Under the pieces are notes generated by a model that saw only the letters and a list, made by a program, of their open reading frames with translations, did not search any database and had not been told where the DNA came from. A DNA stretch of 64,000 nt from Coprinellus micaceus (lineage: Eukaryota > Basidiomycota > Agaricomycetes > Agaricales > Psathyrellaceae), in assembly GCA_951394405.1 (NCBI GenBank), contig OX596338.1:310001-374000 (forward strand), read 5' to 3'. This document shows, piece by piece, positions 22,755 to 35,400 of this stretch; the first letter of the stretch is position 1, and each line of letters begins with the position of its first letter. A program made the position numbers and the translations under genes.

Positions 22755-24957
22755 TCAATCATACGCCGCCAACTGAACCTCGGCCTTCCCAGCCTCGCTC
22801 AGAACCACGCTCTCCACGTTCTTCCCCTCCCTCGGTCGTAGCACAAACTCGAAGGGCGCGGGCTTGATCACGATACCTCCCACAAACGCATGAGGATCCG
22901 GGAGGATCGGTTTGCCTATCGGATGAACGTCGTCAGTCCTCTCCATTGAATCTGTTTGATACATGTGTTTGCAGACGTACCGGTCTTGGAATCAACAGGA
23001 GGAAGGACGTCGAACGACCAAAGCAGCTTCGAGATGACCATGAACAAAGAATTCTGAGCTACGTGCATCCCAGGGCACAACCGCCTCCCGAATCCAAACA
23101 GGAAGTTGTACGGGAGGGAGGGGTCGTCGAGGTACCTCTCCGGCTTGAAGACGTCCGGCTCAGGGAACATCTCGGGATTTTGCGTCATCGTACTGTACAT
23201 ACCTAGATTAGCCATGGTCCGTCGCGATTGAGGATGAAGTACGAAACCCACTAGATGCTCGCAATCACAGTCGTACCCTTGGGAATGACTTTGCCCTCGT
23301 AGACGTCGTCCTCCATCAGACTATGCGGGACGCCCATATGCGCGATTGTCCTCCAGCGCATCGTCTCCTTGATCAAGGCGTTGAGGTAGGGAAGCGACGG
23401 CATATCGTCGAAATCGGGGAGCCTGTCCCTCCCAATAACGCGGTCGAGCTCGGCTTGGGCTTTGGCCATGGTAGAGGGGTAGTGCAACATGGCCAGGAGG
23501 AAGAAGTCGATTTGGGCAAGAGTCTATACGAGTTGCATTCATCTCCCTTGTATCGCCCTCGTTTTATCAGAAAGTGGAAGAGACTCACCGTCCCAGCTCC
23601 AGCCCCGAACGGCGCACTCAGCGCAAAGGCTGTCTCGAGGTCGTTCAAACCAAACGCGCCCTGCTTCTCCAGCGCACGCGTCGCTGTGGATGTGTACGCG
23701 AGTCCCTTATCCATGCGTTCGCGCACTTCGCCCATGAGCTCGAGGAGGAGCTTGGAGTCTTCTTGGAAGTGCTTCTCGGGCTCTGCACGCCACCATTGGA
23801 GGGGCTTGGGGAGGTAGGAGAGAATTGGGAAGATGTCGACGAGGAATTTCCCCGGGGTTGAGGATGCAACGAAGTCTTAAGTGGCATTCGGTTAGTTTGG
23901 GGAGTGGGTGAGGAATGGATAGTCCGACAAGGTGGAGGAGGGGACGGTATGGGAAGGCAGGAGTAGTAGGATGAGTAAGAACGTACACTGATCCATGCCA
24001 TCCTGCGCAACCACAAGGGGGTCGTTCAAGTCCTTGATACGTCGGCCATAGGACACGACAGTGACCACCGACACAGCGTATCTACAACGAATATGGTCCT
24101 GTTAGGTCTGGGGACGGAGGCAAGAAGGTAATGGAACGTGGGGGTTTACAAGAAGGTGGAAGGTGGAGGTATGCAACTCACCGACGGATGAACGTCAAAT
24201 GCGCGGTAGAATCCTCCGGCTTCGCCTGCAGAATATCGCGTAGGAGGAGCTTACTCTCCGCATCCTGAAGCGGCCGGTACCCCTTCGCAGCTTCAATATT
24301 CATACTCGCGTGCATGAGCTTCATCGTCTATCAATACGAAGCCCAACGGAATTGCGACAGACAGACGTACCTGCTTCCAATTCCTCCACCGCTGTCCGTA
24401 AGGCATACCCAGCCCACGCATATTACGCGTGAGGATATCGCCCGTAACGTACCCCTTTGGCCTGCTCGAGTATATCGCCCCTCGTTTCTCCAGGAGGTCC
24501 GTGGCCGCTTGTATCGTTCCCAGCGCTAAACGCAACATCAGTATTCCATTAACCCATCCTCCTGGCGCACGACCCCAGGGGGTCAGACGAGAAGATAGAC
24601 AAACGGGTACTCACACACCCACCCCTTCCTCCCCAACCAAAAACTCACAACCGCACCATACCTCTCATGCCACCTCCGAAAGCTCCTATACGTCTGGCTT
24701 AACGGGAATTCCATATCGCCTCTGTTATCCATCAACGCGTGTTTCGGGGGGCCTGGGGGGAGGTTGCGGACGTTGTACCGCCATGTGGTGAGGGTGCGGA
24801 GGGTGTAGGCGAGGAGGAGGGAGAGGAGGAGGGTGCGGAGGGGGTGGCCTTGGATGTTGAGGCCCGGGAGCGTTTGGATGTTTAGAGACGAAGGGGAGAG
24901 GGAGGAGAGGCGCGCGAGGAGGGATGAGGGGAGGAAAGGGAGGGAGAGGACGGCCAT
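22755..24957 (-). CDS. Cytochrome P450 monooxygenase (OrdA-like group)
   Basis: A haem-thiolate monooxygenase, probably anchored in the ER membrane. The ATG at 24957 leads into a hydrophobic N-terminal anchor and the proline hinge NLPPGPPKH. Downstream exons carry GMPYGQRWRNWKQ (C-helix), MKLMHASMN, an I-helix FGAGAGT (the usual acidic residue before Thr is missing), KETMRWR (ExxR, K-helix), FKPERYL (PERF-like), and FGFGRRLCPG, the haem loop with its Cys ligand. Stop TGA at 22755. About ten exons with short introns; the exact edges of some were not verified. The loop LCPGMHVAQNS and hinge resemble the large Agaricomycete OrdA-like P450 groups used in secondary metabolism and xenobiotic oxidation. 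The substrate cannot be told. No biosynthetic core gene lies nearby, so a cluster role is not supported. Confidence 0.88.
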
Positions 24958-26004
24958 TGGTGAGGTTGTGGGGTGGGCGCTTAGTGTCGGGTTTGAGTGT
25001 GGTGGGGTGTCCGGTTCTTGTAGTATGTCCTGCTGGGGCGCTAGCTACTTAGCTACTCGTTGGACGCGTCGCGCCCGCGCCAATGAAGCAGCGTTTGGAC
25101 CTAGAAGTCTGCTTGTCGAAGGGTAGGCTGCGAGTTCAAGTGGTAAGTCGACCTGTACTGAGGTGGTGGACGTAGAAAGAAGACCCCGAGAGCAAAAAGA
25201 GACGCACACACAGACACCACACGGAGCGGCGCTACATTTGTATGATACGCAGATGTCGAATCAATACTTCGTGACGACATCTCCTCATGCCGCGTTGTCG
25301 ACTCGTCGAATGGGAATCGTTGGATTCCGAGCGCTGAACCTGCTTTCCCAACAGTTTCCCTGTGGGCGACACATGGGGCTTTGTCCTTGGGCGCTTGCTG
25401 CGAGTGTAATTCTGGATAGCATCACGCCTGGGTGAACGGAGGTCGGGGATCGGGTATGGGATATGTTTGGAGATCGTTTGAGGAATAGTTAGGGAGAGGT
25501 AAGCCTCATGTTGCCACCCTATCCATCGCATCCGAATATGGCTGAAACGGCTTGGGACGTGAGGTGAAATTCTTGCATAGAGTCGATACTCCGTCGCACT
25601 CCGTCCGAGGGAACAACCTCATGGCAAACCCTCGGACTGTGTGTAATCCAGAAGCCCGGGGTTCGGGGATCGCCCGAGCTGCTCCTTCAGCCATATTTCT
25701 CATATCTTTCTTCAGTTCTGTATGTGTGCTTTGGGTCCTCGCGTCCCGGTGGGGTCTCGGAGGCCGGGTCGACGGCGTGGTGGTGGAAAGGGGGCTTGGC
25801 TTTGGGTTCCGTGCAGTTCCGCATTCGACCTTCAATCATAATGTCAGGTAAAGCCACGGAGAACGATACGAGCGGGGCGTTGTCCTAGCGGCCCGGGCGT
25901 ATCAATTCGTTATCTTGTGGCAAAATTACGGTCGGTGGAGACGGCGTTGAGTTGGGTAGTTGCCGTTATGCGGAGTACATAGACTCACCTAGACCCCAAA
26001 ATCC
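24958..26004. other. Intergenic, P450 promoter side
   Basis: About 1 kb upstream of the P450 start. Several unsupported frames on both strands, none with motifs or clean splice pairs. The 15-mer GAGGTGAAATTCTTG at about 25561 matches a conserved 18S rRNA segment, but flanking sequence does not. Confidence 0.35.
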
Positions 26005-26009
26005 ACAAT

Positions 26010-26227
26010 CATGGGTGGAGGCCCAAGGGTGAGTGATACCCATCTCATCCTCTGTACGGCCATGAGCTTATCCTCCCTTGAACCTCGCTGCCCTAGGTTG
26101 GATACAGCTGGATGAAAGTGAACGCAGAACCCAGGTGCTATTATGCCGATCCGGATATGAAGCTGCGAGAAATGGGATGCACGTTCCTCGACATGAATCT
26201 CATTCCGGTTGGATCTCTTCCGTAGCG
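26010..26227 (+). CDS. Possible small two-exon protein, about 48 residues
   Basis: An ATG at about 26010 starts MGGGPR, directly followed by a consensus GTGAGT donor. A CCCTAG acceptor about 65 nt later rejoins in frame to VGYSWMKVNAEPRC and continues through YYADPDMKLREMG to a TAG near 26227. Small proteins beginning with a Gly-rich leader and a short aromatic motif occur among fungal mitochondrial complex subunits, but I cannot assign this one. Only the splice consensus and the ATG support it; it could be chance. Confidence 0.25.
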
Positions 26228-29200
26228 ACGCCCGAGTTGGCTAAGGGTATTCACCTAAGGCACCGTGGAACGAGCAACGAAAGGAGAGACAATGGCGCAG
26301 CTGATGATGGTCGGTCGGTGCTGAGTCGACCGACTGCGCACCCGCCCACCCACGTCTAGGCACCCGAACATTGAACGCCGCGCCACGCGACCGATGCCCG
26401 AGTTGATGGCGCAACCGACCCTGTCGGGAGCGGATCGCCCTGTTAGTGATCGGAAGACGGAACGAGGGCGGTTGGGCGCTTAAATTGTCTGGACTTTCAG
26501 GTGGCGGGATGTGCGTGAGTTTCGGCGACGGAGTATAAGGTGTGGATGAAGCTGAATTTGTGAGGGGGTGAGTGCTGGATACCAAAGTTCGTATTCCTGG
26601 CGAGGTGTGGCTGTGGAAGGTTATTATGCGTTTATTGGCGGGTGGGGAAAGGGCGGTCTGTGGAAAAGAGGGCTCTGGTATTCCGCTACCACAGGAGTTG
26701 TAGGCAACTTTTGGGTGCAGAAACGTTTTGATGGGAAGGTCACCACGGCTTTTTTTTCTTCGGGTCCAAACGTCGGGTCAATCCACCGTTCGACTAGTAC
26801 TTCCAGTATCTAGACCTCGAAAATCTAGAGCCCTCGATCCAAGAACTAATCCACATGTACAATCCCTTTCGTTCTCGGTGCGTCATCGCACATTTAATTA
26901 CAAGCTTACTCACTTACAAACCAAACGGCGCAACGACGCCCAGCAACTCCAACTCCAGGCCTAGGGCGTGTGGCACCGTACCCCCGCAAACCGCGAAGCG
27001 GGACTCCGTCACGGTCCGTCGGTACGTACTATTCTTCGAAAATACCGTGCCCTACTATTATCGTAGGTTTCAAAAATACCACACCCACGAAGATTTTTTT
27101 TTTTTCGAAGCCGTGGACGAAGGCTTAGAAGGACGATATCATACCGAGGTCCAAAGGGGTTCGTGTAATGCAACAGCGGGAGGGTCGGGGAGGAGGCCTC
27201 GCCCCGCACGTATGCATATATGCGCCCGAGGCTCGGATCGTTAGGAGGTTGAGGGTGGGTATATCGCATTGGTTGGCTATTTATTTATTTGTTTTGCAAA
27301 GTCGAAGGACACTATCATGGGGAAAGGTGTCCATGGAACACCGTCGCCACCACAGAGTCCACCCCCGGCAACCTAGTTCAGCGACTCGGGCATCGAACCG
27401 GACAGACTTTCGGGGAGTGGCGTTCCTCCGAGCGGAGGACCAAGCAGCGTTTCATATGGCGACTCGCGTTCTGGAACGCGTGCTTTTGGTCTCGAAACCG
27501 CGGCCGGCGCTTATCGACTATCGACTATCGAGCACCTTGAATCCTTCGGAGTTCTCATATTCATATGTTTCTTTTTTAAGCGCTGGGCGCGTGGACTGAG
27601 CTTCGAAGTGACGGCACCTTCCGCGTCGGGTTTCTGGGAAGGGTATAGTCGAGGATCCAGAATCAAGAACGAGAGGAACGAGAGGAACGAGAACGAAAAA
27701 TAGAAGAATGAGGGGGTGTTGATTTCCGTGGGTTGGGTTGGGTTAGGTTATGGTAGGTTGACGGTAACGGGGATCAAGGAAGTGGAGAAGTACGTATGTC
27801 AGATCTAGGCGAGAAGGTATGTTGGGTATAGACGAGAAGATATGTCGGAAGGCGACGATCGTTCATGTAATCACTGTCTTTGGAGGGAGCGGGAGTCGGG
27901 GGCGTACGTTACCCACCGCCGCAGCGCGGACTAGGAGGGAGTGAGCAGTGAGCAGTGCGAAGCCCGGGGTGTCCCTGCTTAATTAGATATGTAGGTAGCT
28001 AATAGCCACTGCGAAACGCGGGTGCTTGACTAAGTCAGTAAGCCTTGACCACGCATACATATGTCAGAAGTACGAAACACGGGTCCTGCTGAGTACTTCG
28101 AAGCACGGGGGAGAGTCGATGGGTAGGTCCAGGCACGGACGCCGCTGTATGAACGTATGCACTCTTACGCTCTCTTAGACACCTTGTTATCAGCGCAAAC
28201 GTCGGACTCGACATGACTGAATGAATGGGTAATGTTGATTGAATGGGTATGATTGTCTGACATGGACAGAAGGCTGTGTGGCGGGCGTTAGAGAGGGTGT
28301 TCCTATGTATGTATGTGTGGTGGTGTCCGGGGATCGGTTTGTGATAGTGATATCCTAGGCCAGAGTTATTCATGGAGATCTTTAGATAGCGTTGGGTATG
28401 GGTAAGTGGGAAGTCAGTACATAAGGCGGACGGGTGGGTACGTACCCCCGAGTCGGAACTAGGTTGCCTGACACCGGCGTTCATCTTTGTCTTCTTTGAG
28501 TTGTGAGGTGACCGGGTGAAGGGAATTCGAAGGCAAAGCTTCGTATGTCGCTCGCTGTACATACCGCAGAGCGCAGCATCTGTTCAACCTTGCCCCAACG
28601 CTAATCGATGCGGGAAGGTCGCCGACGACGGCTTGAAGAACGCTTCAACTCAAGACCCACCACAGGCCCGCGATACGATCCAAGGTCCCCGTTTGCATGG
28701 CACTGTGCCTCAGGAACCGTACCTCGGCGCTAACGGCGTTTATGTGCCATCAGCGGACTCAACCATCCTCCGTCGACCGCGGTCCAGGCCCTCTCTCAAC
28801 CCGGGTTTTCCCATACCTTCCGCAAGGGGAAGTCGTCGCTTCCAAAAGAAGGAGAGGGCCTAGACCGCGGCTGGGCTTGGAATCGAGTGTATGGGGCCTA
28901 GACTCTGCGGTCCCTTCTCTCCCATAATCTCTTCTCACTGAGGACTCCGCGTTTCATTGAGCGTATTGATCAGTACTCTCACTGTGCAAGAGAAGGCCAG
29001 CAACGAGTGGAAAGGATTACCGGAGACCCGGAGGTCTGGGCTTTGTCGACTTTCAAAAAGAGTGGCTGGCACTGCTTGTTCGTTGTTCGGCAGCCAGCAT
29101 TAGCGCTCGTGGTACCTTCCCTCCCTGGTCGTACATATCTCGTATAAAGGTTCGCGTCCCTCTTCCTCTTCTCGCAAAACCGAGCTTCACCCCAAATTTC

Positions 29201-29405
29201 AAGCGCGCGGCAAGGGTGTTTGTCCTCGTTATCATCGCAAGGGTCCCACGAGCCCCGCGTTCGCTTCTAGCCTCGCCCAGCCTCGCCCTTGCTCGAATCT
29301 CCCCCCATCCAGCCCCTCTCCCCCTACGCACCACGCCCACCCAGCAGCAAGGCTCCGCACTCAGAGGGAAATTCCGACATATAAACGATCCCCGCATACG
29401 ACATC
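26228..29405. other. Gene-poor stretch upstream of the Skn7-type gene
   Basis: About 3.2 kb with only short unsupported frames. It holds G/T-rich simple sequence (about 27715-27770: repeats of GGGTTGGGTTAGG type), a GAGAGGAACGAGAGGAACGA tract at about 27670, and a poly-T run at about 27094. The last 300 bp before 29406 are C/T-rich, as expected of a basidiomycete promoter and 5' UTR. Transcribed noncoding sequence is possible but not shown. Confidence 0.4.
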
Positions 29406-32400
29406 ATGGATCCGTCTCAAGGAAATATCAACAACTCCAGTCCGACTTCCAACACCAACAACTACCCGACGTCCTATCCTCAGTCAGGTGTTGCAGCCTA
29501 CACCACCGCGAATAATAGTTCCGCGCTTCCTCAGCCTCAGCACCACCACCCGTCGTATCCGTCGGGCAGCTGGGAGACGTACCAAAGGCAGCTCGAACAG
29601 CAGCAGCAGCAGCAGTCGCAGGCGAATCAGCACTTGTTGCCTCCGCCGCCACCTCCGCCTCATACCCAACAACAGCAGGCTCCTCCGCCTCAGCCTCAGC
29701 AGCAGGCACCGACAAGGAGGACGACGCGTGGGAGTAAGGCTCTCCAGCAACAGACGGGAGGGTACCAGAATATCGTTCCTGCGACGAGTGTGAAGCGGGA
29801 ACAGGGAGCTTCGGGATCGGGGAGTAATACGATGAGTTCGACGACGAGTACGGCGAGGGGGGATAGTAAGGAGGGTGTTGTCCCCGGTGGGAGTGGGGCG
29901 CATCATGATGATCCTATGCCCTCGACGAGCGATTTTGTGAAGAAGTTGTACAAGTGCGTTTTTGTTTCCTCCTCGGTTCCTATTCACTCTGTCTACTGTC
30001 TTTCCTCGATGAACTGGGACTGATCCACGCTACGCAGGATGCTCGAAGATCCGGCTTTCCAGAACGTAGTCTCGTGGGGACCCCAAGGAGACTGTTTCGT
30101 CGTAAAGGTGCGTTCACGTTCCTTTCATTTCCCCTCGGCTATCACTTCGTACCCCACCCCTTTGTTCTCCTTCTCCCGCTCCCTCCTTTCGTTTCTGCAT
30201 CCTACTCTCTATTCTCTACTCCTCTCCTTGACACCATGCCTCTTTATATCTCCCTCCCATCTCCTCTCCCCTCCCTCCATACTCCCATATACCCCCATCC
30301 AACCCACCGCTAACCACCCCCCTCCCACCCCACAGGACATGAACGAATTCACGAAATCCATCCTCCCGCGCATGTTCAAGCACAGCAACTTCGCCTCCTT
30401 CGTGCGGCAGCTCAACAAGTACGACTTCCATAAAGTCAAGAATACGGACGATTGTCAGTTTGGTGAACATGTAAGTGTTTTGGGGGTTTCTCTTTGATGA
30501 GTTTGGTGCGCTCGATGCGCTCGATGCGTTCGAGGTCTTCGATGCGTTTTACTTGAAGCGGTCGTTCGTTTCTCTTTCAGGGCTCGATTCGTTTCTCTTT
30601 CAGTGTTCGATGCGTTTTACTTGAAGCGGTTGTTCGTTTCGACTGCCGTCTTCGAGTTTCTCGGATCTCTTCCCGGATCCTCTCGAGTCTCTGCGGAGTG
30701 TGGTGGGGCGGCTACTCGCAGGCGTCGGCATCGGTGGCTTGCAATGCCTCACCGACCTCGTCCTGCCCTCGGCCATCGGCCATCGGGCTCGTTCTTTCTT
30801 CTATTCTATTCTCTTCCGTCCCGCCTTTCTCAAATCGCTCACTAACACCATTTCCCACTCCCCTTAGTCATGGACGTTCCGCCACCCCGACTTCCACGCC
30901 GACCGGCGCGACGCGCTCGAAAACATCAAACGCAAAGTCCCCGCCCAACGCAAAAACACCGCCACCTCCCTCTCCCTCTCGGGCGCCTCCGCCTCTTTGA
31001 CATCCGCCTCGCTCCCTTACCCGCCCTCCTCCTTAGCCTCCTTAGCCTCATCGTCCTCCTCGTCGGTATTGTCGCCGCAAGCGGCGCTGGAGCTGCAGCA
31101 GACGGCGAGCAATTTGCAGCATGAGGTGAGGAGGCTGAGAGATGATAATGAGGATTTGAAGGGGCGGTTGAGGCAGTTGGAGAGGCAGTATGAGAACGTG
31201 CTTGTGGAGATGGTGGGGTTTCAGAGGGGGATGACGCAGCAGGATGGGGTTATGCAGAGTTTGATTGCGTATTTTATGAGTGGGCAGGGGTCGTCCGGCA
31301 GTAGCGGCGGGGGGAGTAGTGGTGCACAAGAGGGAGGTGGGGGAGAAGGAGGAAGGGGTAAGTCGTCTCCTGGTTCTGGTTCGCCTTTGAGATCCTTTTC
31401 GTTACCGGCGTTTTTGTCGGGATCGAGTCCGACGTCGTTGCCGACCCCGGTTGGTGGTGGTACGGGCATGTTCTCTTCTTCCTCCTCTGCAGCACCGTTG
31501 TCGTCGTCGTCGTCGTCGTTTCTGGGGCCTGCGGGTGTGAAGGCCGATCCCTTCATGGACGTGGATTCGAGAGGGGCGAGGTATGGGGGTGGGAGTGGTG
31601 TGGCGGGGGGTGGGGGGAGTTATGTGTCGTATTGAGGGGGCGGTTTCGTTCGACCCTTTTTTTCGATCCTTTGATCCTTTGCTTTTCCTTCGACGGTCCG
31701 CTTAGGGGGACCTGCGCTTTCGAATTTCACGTTCACCCTTTGCGCAATTTTTTCAACCTTTTTTTTTTGTGACTGGACTTTTGGTGCGAGTATATATGCG
31801 TTTCGAGGACTGCGTATGATACGATATGTTTTGGACTGTGATCCTTTCTTTTTGAGGAGCTGGAGGGAGTTGGCCGCCCCGAAGGTTCTTCTTCTACGTT
31901 ACTGTCTTCATTCTACTATCTTCATTCTCCCCTTTTCTCTCCTACCCCCGTCTTACCCCACTTTCACCCCCAAAATTCATTCTCCATAATCCCCTGTTTG
32001 GTGTCACGAAAACGAGTTGCTCATGATCATGTCTTTTCTTTCTTTCTTTCTTCGCTTCTTCCTTTCGATTTCACTTCGTCATATTCGTGTCCGTCGCCCG
32101 GAATCGCCCATGGAACCCGCCTTGGATCACCCCATCACCACCTTCCACCTTCTCCTCATCGTCTACCACATCGCCCCACCTCACCACCACCGCCTCACCC
32201 ATCCTCACCGCACACCCTACCCTACTACACCGGGACGCACACACACCCAGCCTCCCTAGCCTCCCTCGCGACCCTCTCCCAACTCTCCTCCGCCCTCACA
32301 ACCGGCTCCTCCTCCGCACAGCTCCTGCAGTCCCAGCTCATCCAGCGGGGGTACAACCCCGCGACGCTCGGTGCGCTGGGGTCGTCTTCCGGTCTTGGGA

Positions 32401-35400
32401 GCACGAGTGGGGGTCTCGGGAGTACAGGGCTGGGGGGTACGTCAAGTGGACTTGGGAGTATGAGTGGGTTGGGGAACCTGGGGAGTTTAGGAAACCTAGG
32501 TGGAGGAAACGGGAGTCTAGGGGGAAGTGGGAGTGGTGCGAGCCCGATTTTGAGCCCGCCGTTGACGAGTCCGTATACGACGACGGGGGTGAATGGGAAT
32601 GGGACTGGGTACGGAGGTGGGGCGGCTGGGCTGAGGTCGGAGATTGGGAGGACGGGGGAGATGGATTATGAGAGGATGCGCAGGGAGAGGGAGAGGGGGA
32701 GGGAGAGTGGGAGTCCGTCCGAGTCGTCGTCGTCTGTTTCGTTAGGTGGGAGGGGGGTTTATTTTTGATTTGCTTTTTTTTGGAGAGTTTTTGTGACCCT
32801 CGCCGCTATACGCGTAGCACGCGTGTTGCTACCCCTTTTTTTGTGTTTCGCTTCACTCGACGTAAACCCAAAACTGTATTACCTTACGTGGTTCCATGGT
32901 CTGGTTTAGACGATACCCGTACCCCCGTCGATATCCATCAACCTCACTCAATCTGTGTCCTTCATGATATAGCTGTATCTGTAGTCGTTTGTTAGTTAGT
33001 ATCACCACCGCTTCGTACCTTCACTCCGGTTTTCGCTGTAGTTGACCTTCGCTTCTCATTTCTCTTCGGTTTTGGGCGATGACGACGACGAGACGACGAC
33101 CTTTCCCCTCCAGGTCCTGGACCCCTCCTCTCCTACACTCCCCATACTCCCCGCGGCGCAGACGGCGTAGGCGACGAGACGATTTCGTCATCTCCACCCC
33201 ATCCCACCCCATCCCTTTTGTACCACTTTTTGCTATTCTTCGCTTTTATACAGGAGCCCCCCAACCGGCTGGAAAACACCTCAAGCCGCCTCACTTTCGC
33301 CAACCACTGGACCTATTTACCGTGCCTTACCATACATGCATGCCAACTTCATTTTTTACCGTACACGTACCCCGTCTTTCGTGCCTTGGCCCTTAACTTA
33401 TGCCCTTTGTAGTTGTATCGTTCCCTTGGCCTTCCTTCCCTTTCGTCGCCCCCTCGCTTTTTTCTTCGCTTTTCCCCCTTCCCGATTCTTGGACTTGCCG
33501 CCACTCATAGGGGCGATGACGTATGTCCCCCGACGGGCGCTTATTTTTTTGGCGCCTATGCTGGAGTCGAGATCCTCGTGGCGGGACCTTCGTCGTCCGC
33601 GCGTTATGCTTGCTTCTTAGGAACCATGCATTTCCTTTTCTCTTTTTCCTTCAGTCGATCTCCTCTCTCCGTCTCTTTCCTTTCCCATCTTACCTCTCTT
33701 GCTATTCCCTTGCTATCCGAATCTCAAAATGAAAAGGGCGATGTACTGACTGAACCTCTCTCTTTTTTTGCATATCCTCTTGAAACACTCAATCGACGAC
33801 CTTGGCGCAATTGTGAACGGGGAACGTATGATCCTATGAACTCTGCGTGCCCTCATCCCAACCCACCATGAACGATCGCCCAAAAACGCGATGAACCCTG
33901 TCTGGCCCTGAACGCAAACGCAACCCTCCGTCAAACACTCGAATGTGGCGCCGTGCATACGAACGTTGCGTTTGAATTTTTGAATGGACGAATTGTTCGT
34001 TCCTTGCCTCGACCCCTGTCTACCCGCAATCTGGGTGTGGCGCGGCCCATTCATTCATTTCCTGTGCTTGGGAACTTTGATATACTTCCCGGTGGTGATG
34101 TATCCCTGGGTCGTCGTCTGTGGTCTGGATCCATGTTCTCCGTCGCCCCTCGGCGCGTGACGTATTCGTTCCATCTCGATCTCGACGCGGTCACGTTCGC
34201 CTTCCTCGTCGAACGCGTCTACCCACCGACTATCGCCCTCACTTTCCCATCGGCGCTTACCGTCTTCGTTTCGCGTTACCCTCCTCTTCACCCGTGATGA
34301 ACCCAACCCCACAGGACGACAACCGCTCCAACTCCCAGGCTTCCAAGCTCCCCTCCTCATCGGCGGGGCACCAAGTACCGGCACCCTCTCTGGTGGCTCG
34401 ACCCCCTCGCTAGCGCAGCTCGCCCAGCACGTCCAGGTGCAGGCGCAGGTGCACCAGCAGCAGCTGAACGTGCAGCAGACGACGTTGGGGTTGCATGTGC
34501 AGCAGATGCAGAGGGAGCGGGAGCGGAGTCGGGAACGCGATAGGGAGAGGGAACGTGAGAGAGAAAGGGAGCGCGAGAGGGAGCGGGATACTAGGGATAG
34601 GGGACGGAGTAGGGAGAGGGAGGGTACGACGACGGAGAGTGTGAGCACGAGTACTGCACCGAGTCCCCCGAACACTTCGGGTCTGGGTCCCTCCCCCGCC
34701 CAATCTGGGTCTCAGTCCCAGTCTCAGCAGCCACCCATGGGTCTGTTGAACGTCGAGTCGCTGATGCAGACTATGCGGAATACGACGGACCCGCAGCTTT
34801 TCTTGCCTAGCCATAAGATACCCTTGATGGGCGCGGGGAGGCAGGAGGATCTGGGAAGGGCTGCCTTAGACCAGATGAGTGAATTGAGCAGGCGGGCGGG
34901 TGAAGGTGCGGGGATGGGTGGAGTGGGGATGTATTCCTGGGGCGGGCAGGCTCCGCAGCAGCCACAGCAGCAGCAGCAGCAGCAACAAGGGTGGGGGTAC
35001 CCCGGGCAGCAGCAGCAGCAGCCAGGTCCGAGTGCGGTTTTGGAGGGCCAGTACGACCACAGGAGGAGAACAAGTGGGGACGGAGGTGGTGCGGGGTCGT
35101 ATAATCCAGGTGGTACTCCGGGAGAGTTTGGTATGGACGCTGCCGCCCGATCTGGGCTCGTGTTCATGGATGGAAACCATGATGCGGCGAATATGCATGA
35201 GGGGCTGCAGGTGTATACGGTGGGGCATCTTATGCCGAGGGGCAGTTACGACGAGGGGGTGAACCCGGGGATGGGGATGCCATCGGGTTCAGGGTCTCAG
35301 TGGGGATACGATCAGGGGATGGGCGGTGTAGGTATGGGCCCGCCGCCGCCGCCGCCGGGCTTTGCACAGGGACAACAGCAGGAGGGCGGCTCAAGCGACG

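Noticed and set aside
25561..25575. GAGGTGAAATTCTTG, identical to a conserved 18S rRNA segment
   Set aside because: Neither flank continues the rRNA match, so a chance match is more likely than an rDNA fragment.
27715..27770. GGGTTGGGTTAGG-type run resembling telomere repeat
   Set aside because: The units are irregular and few, and the site is internal to a gene-containing region; treated as simple sequence.
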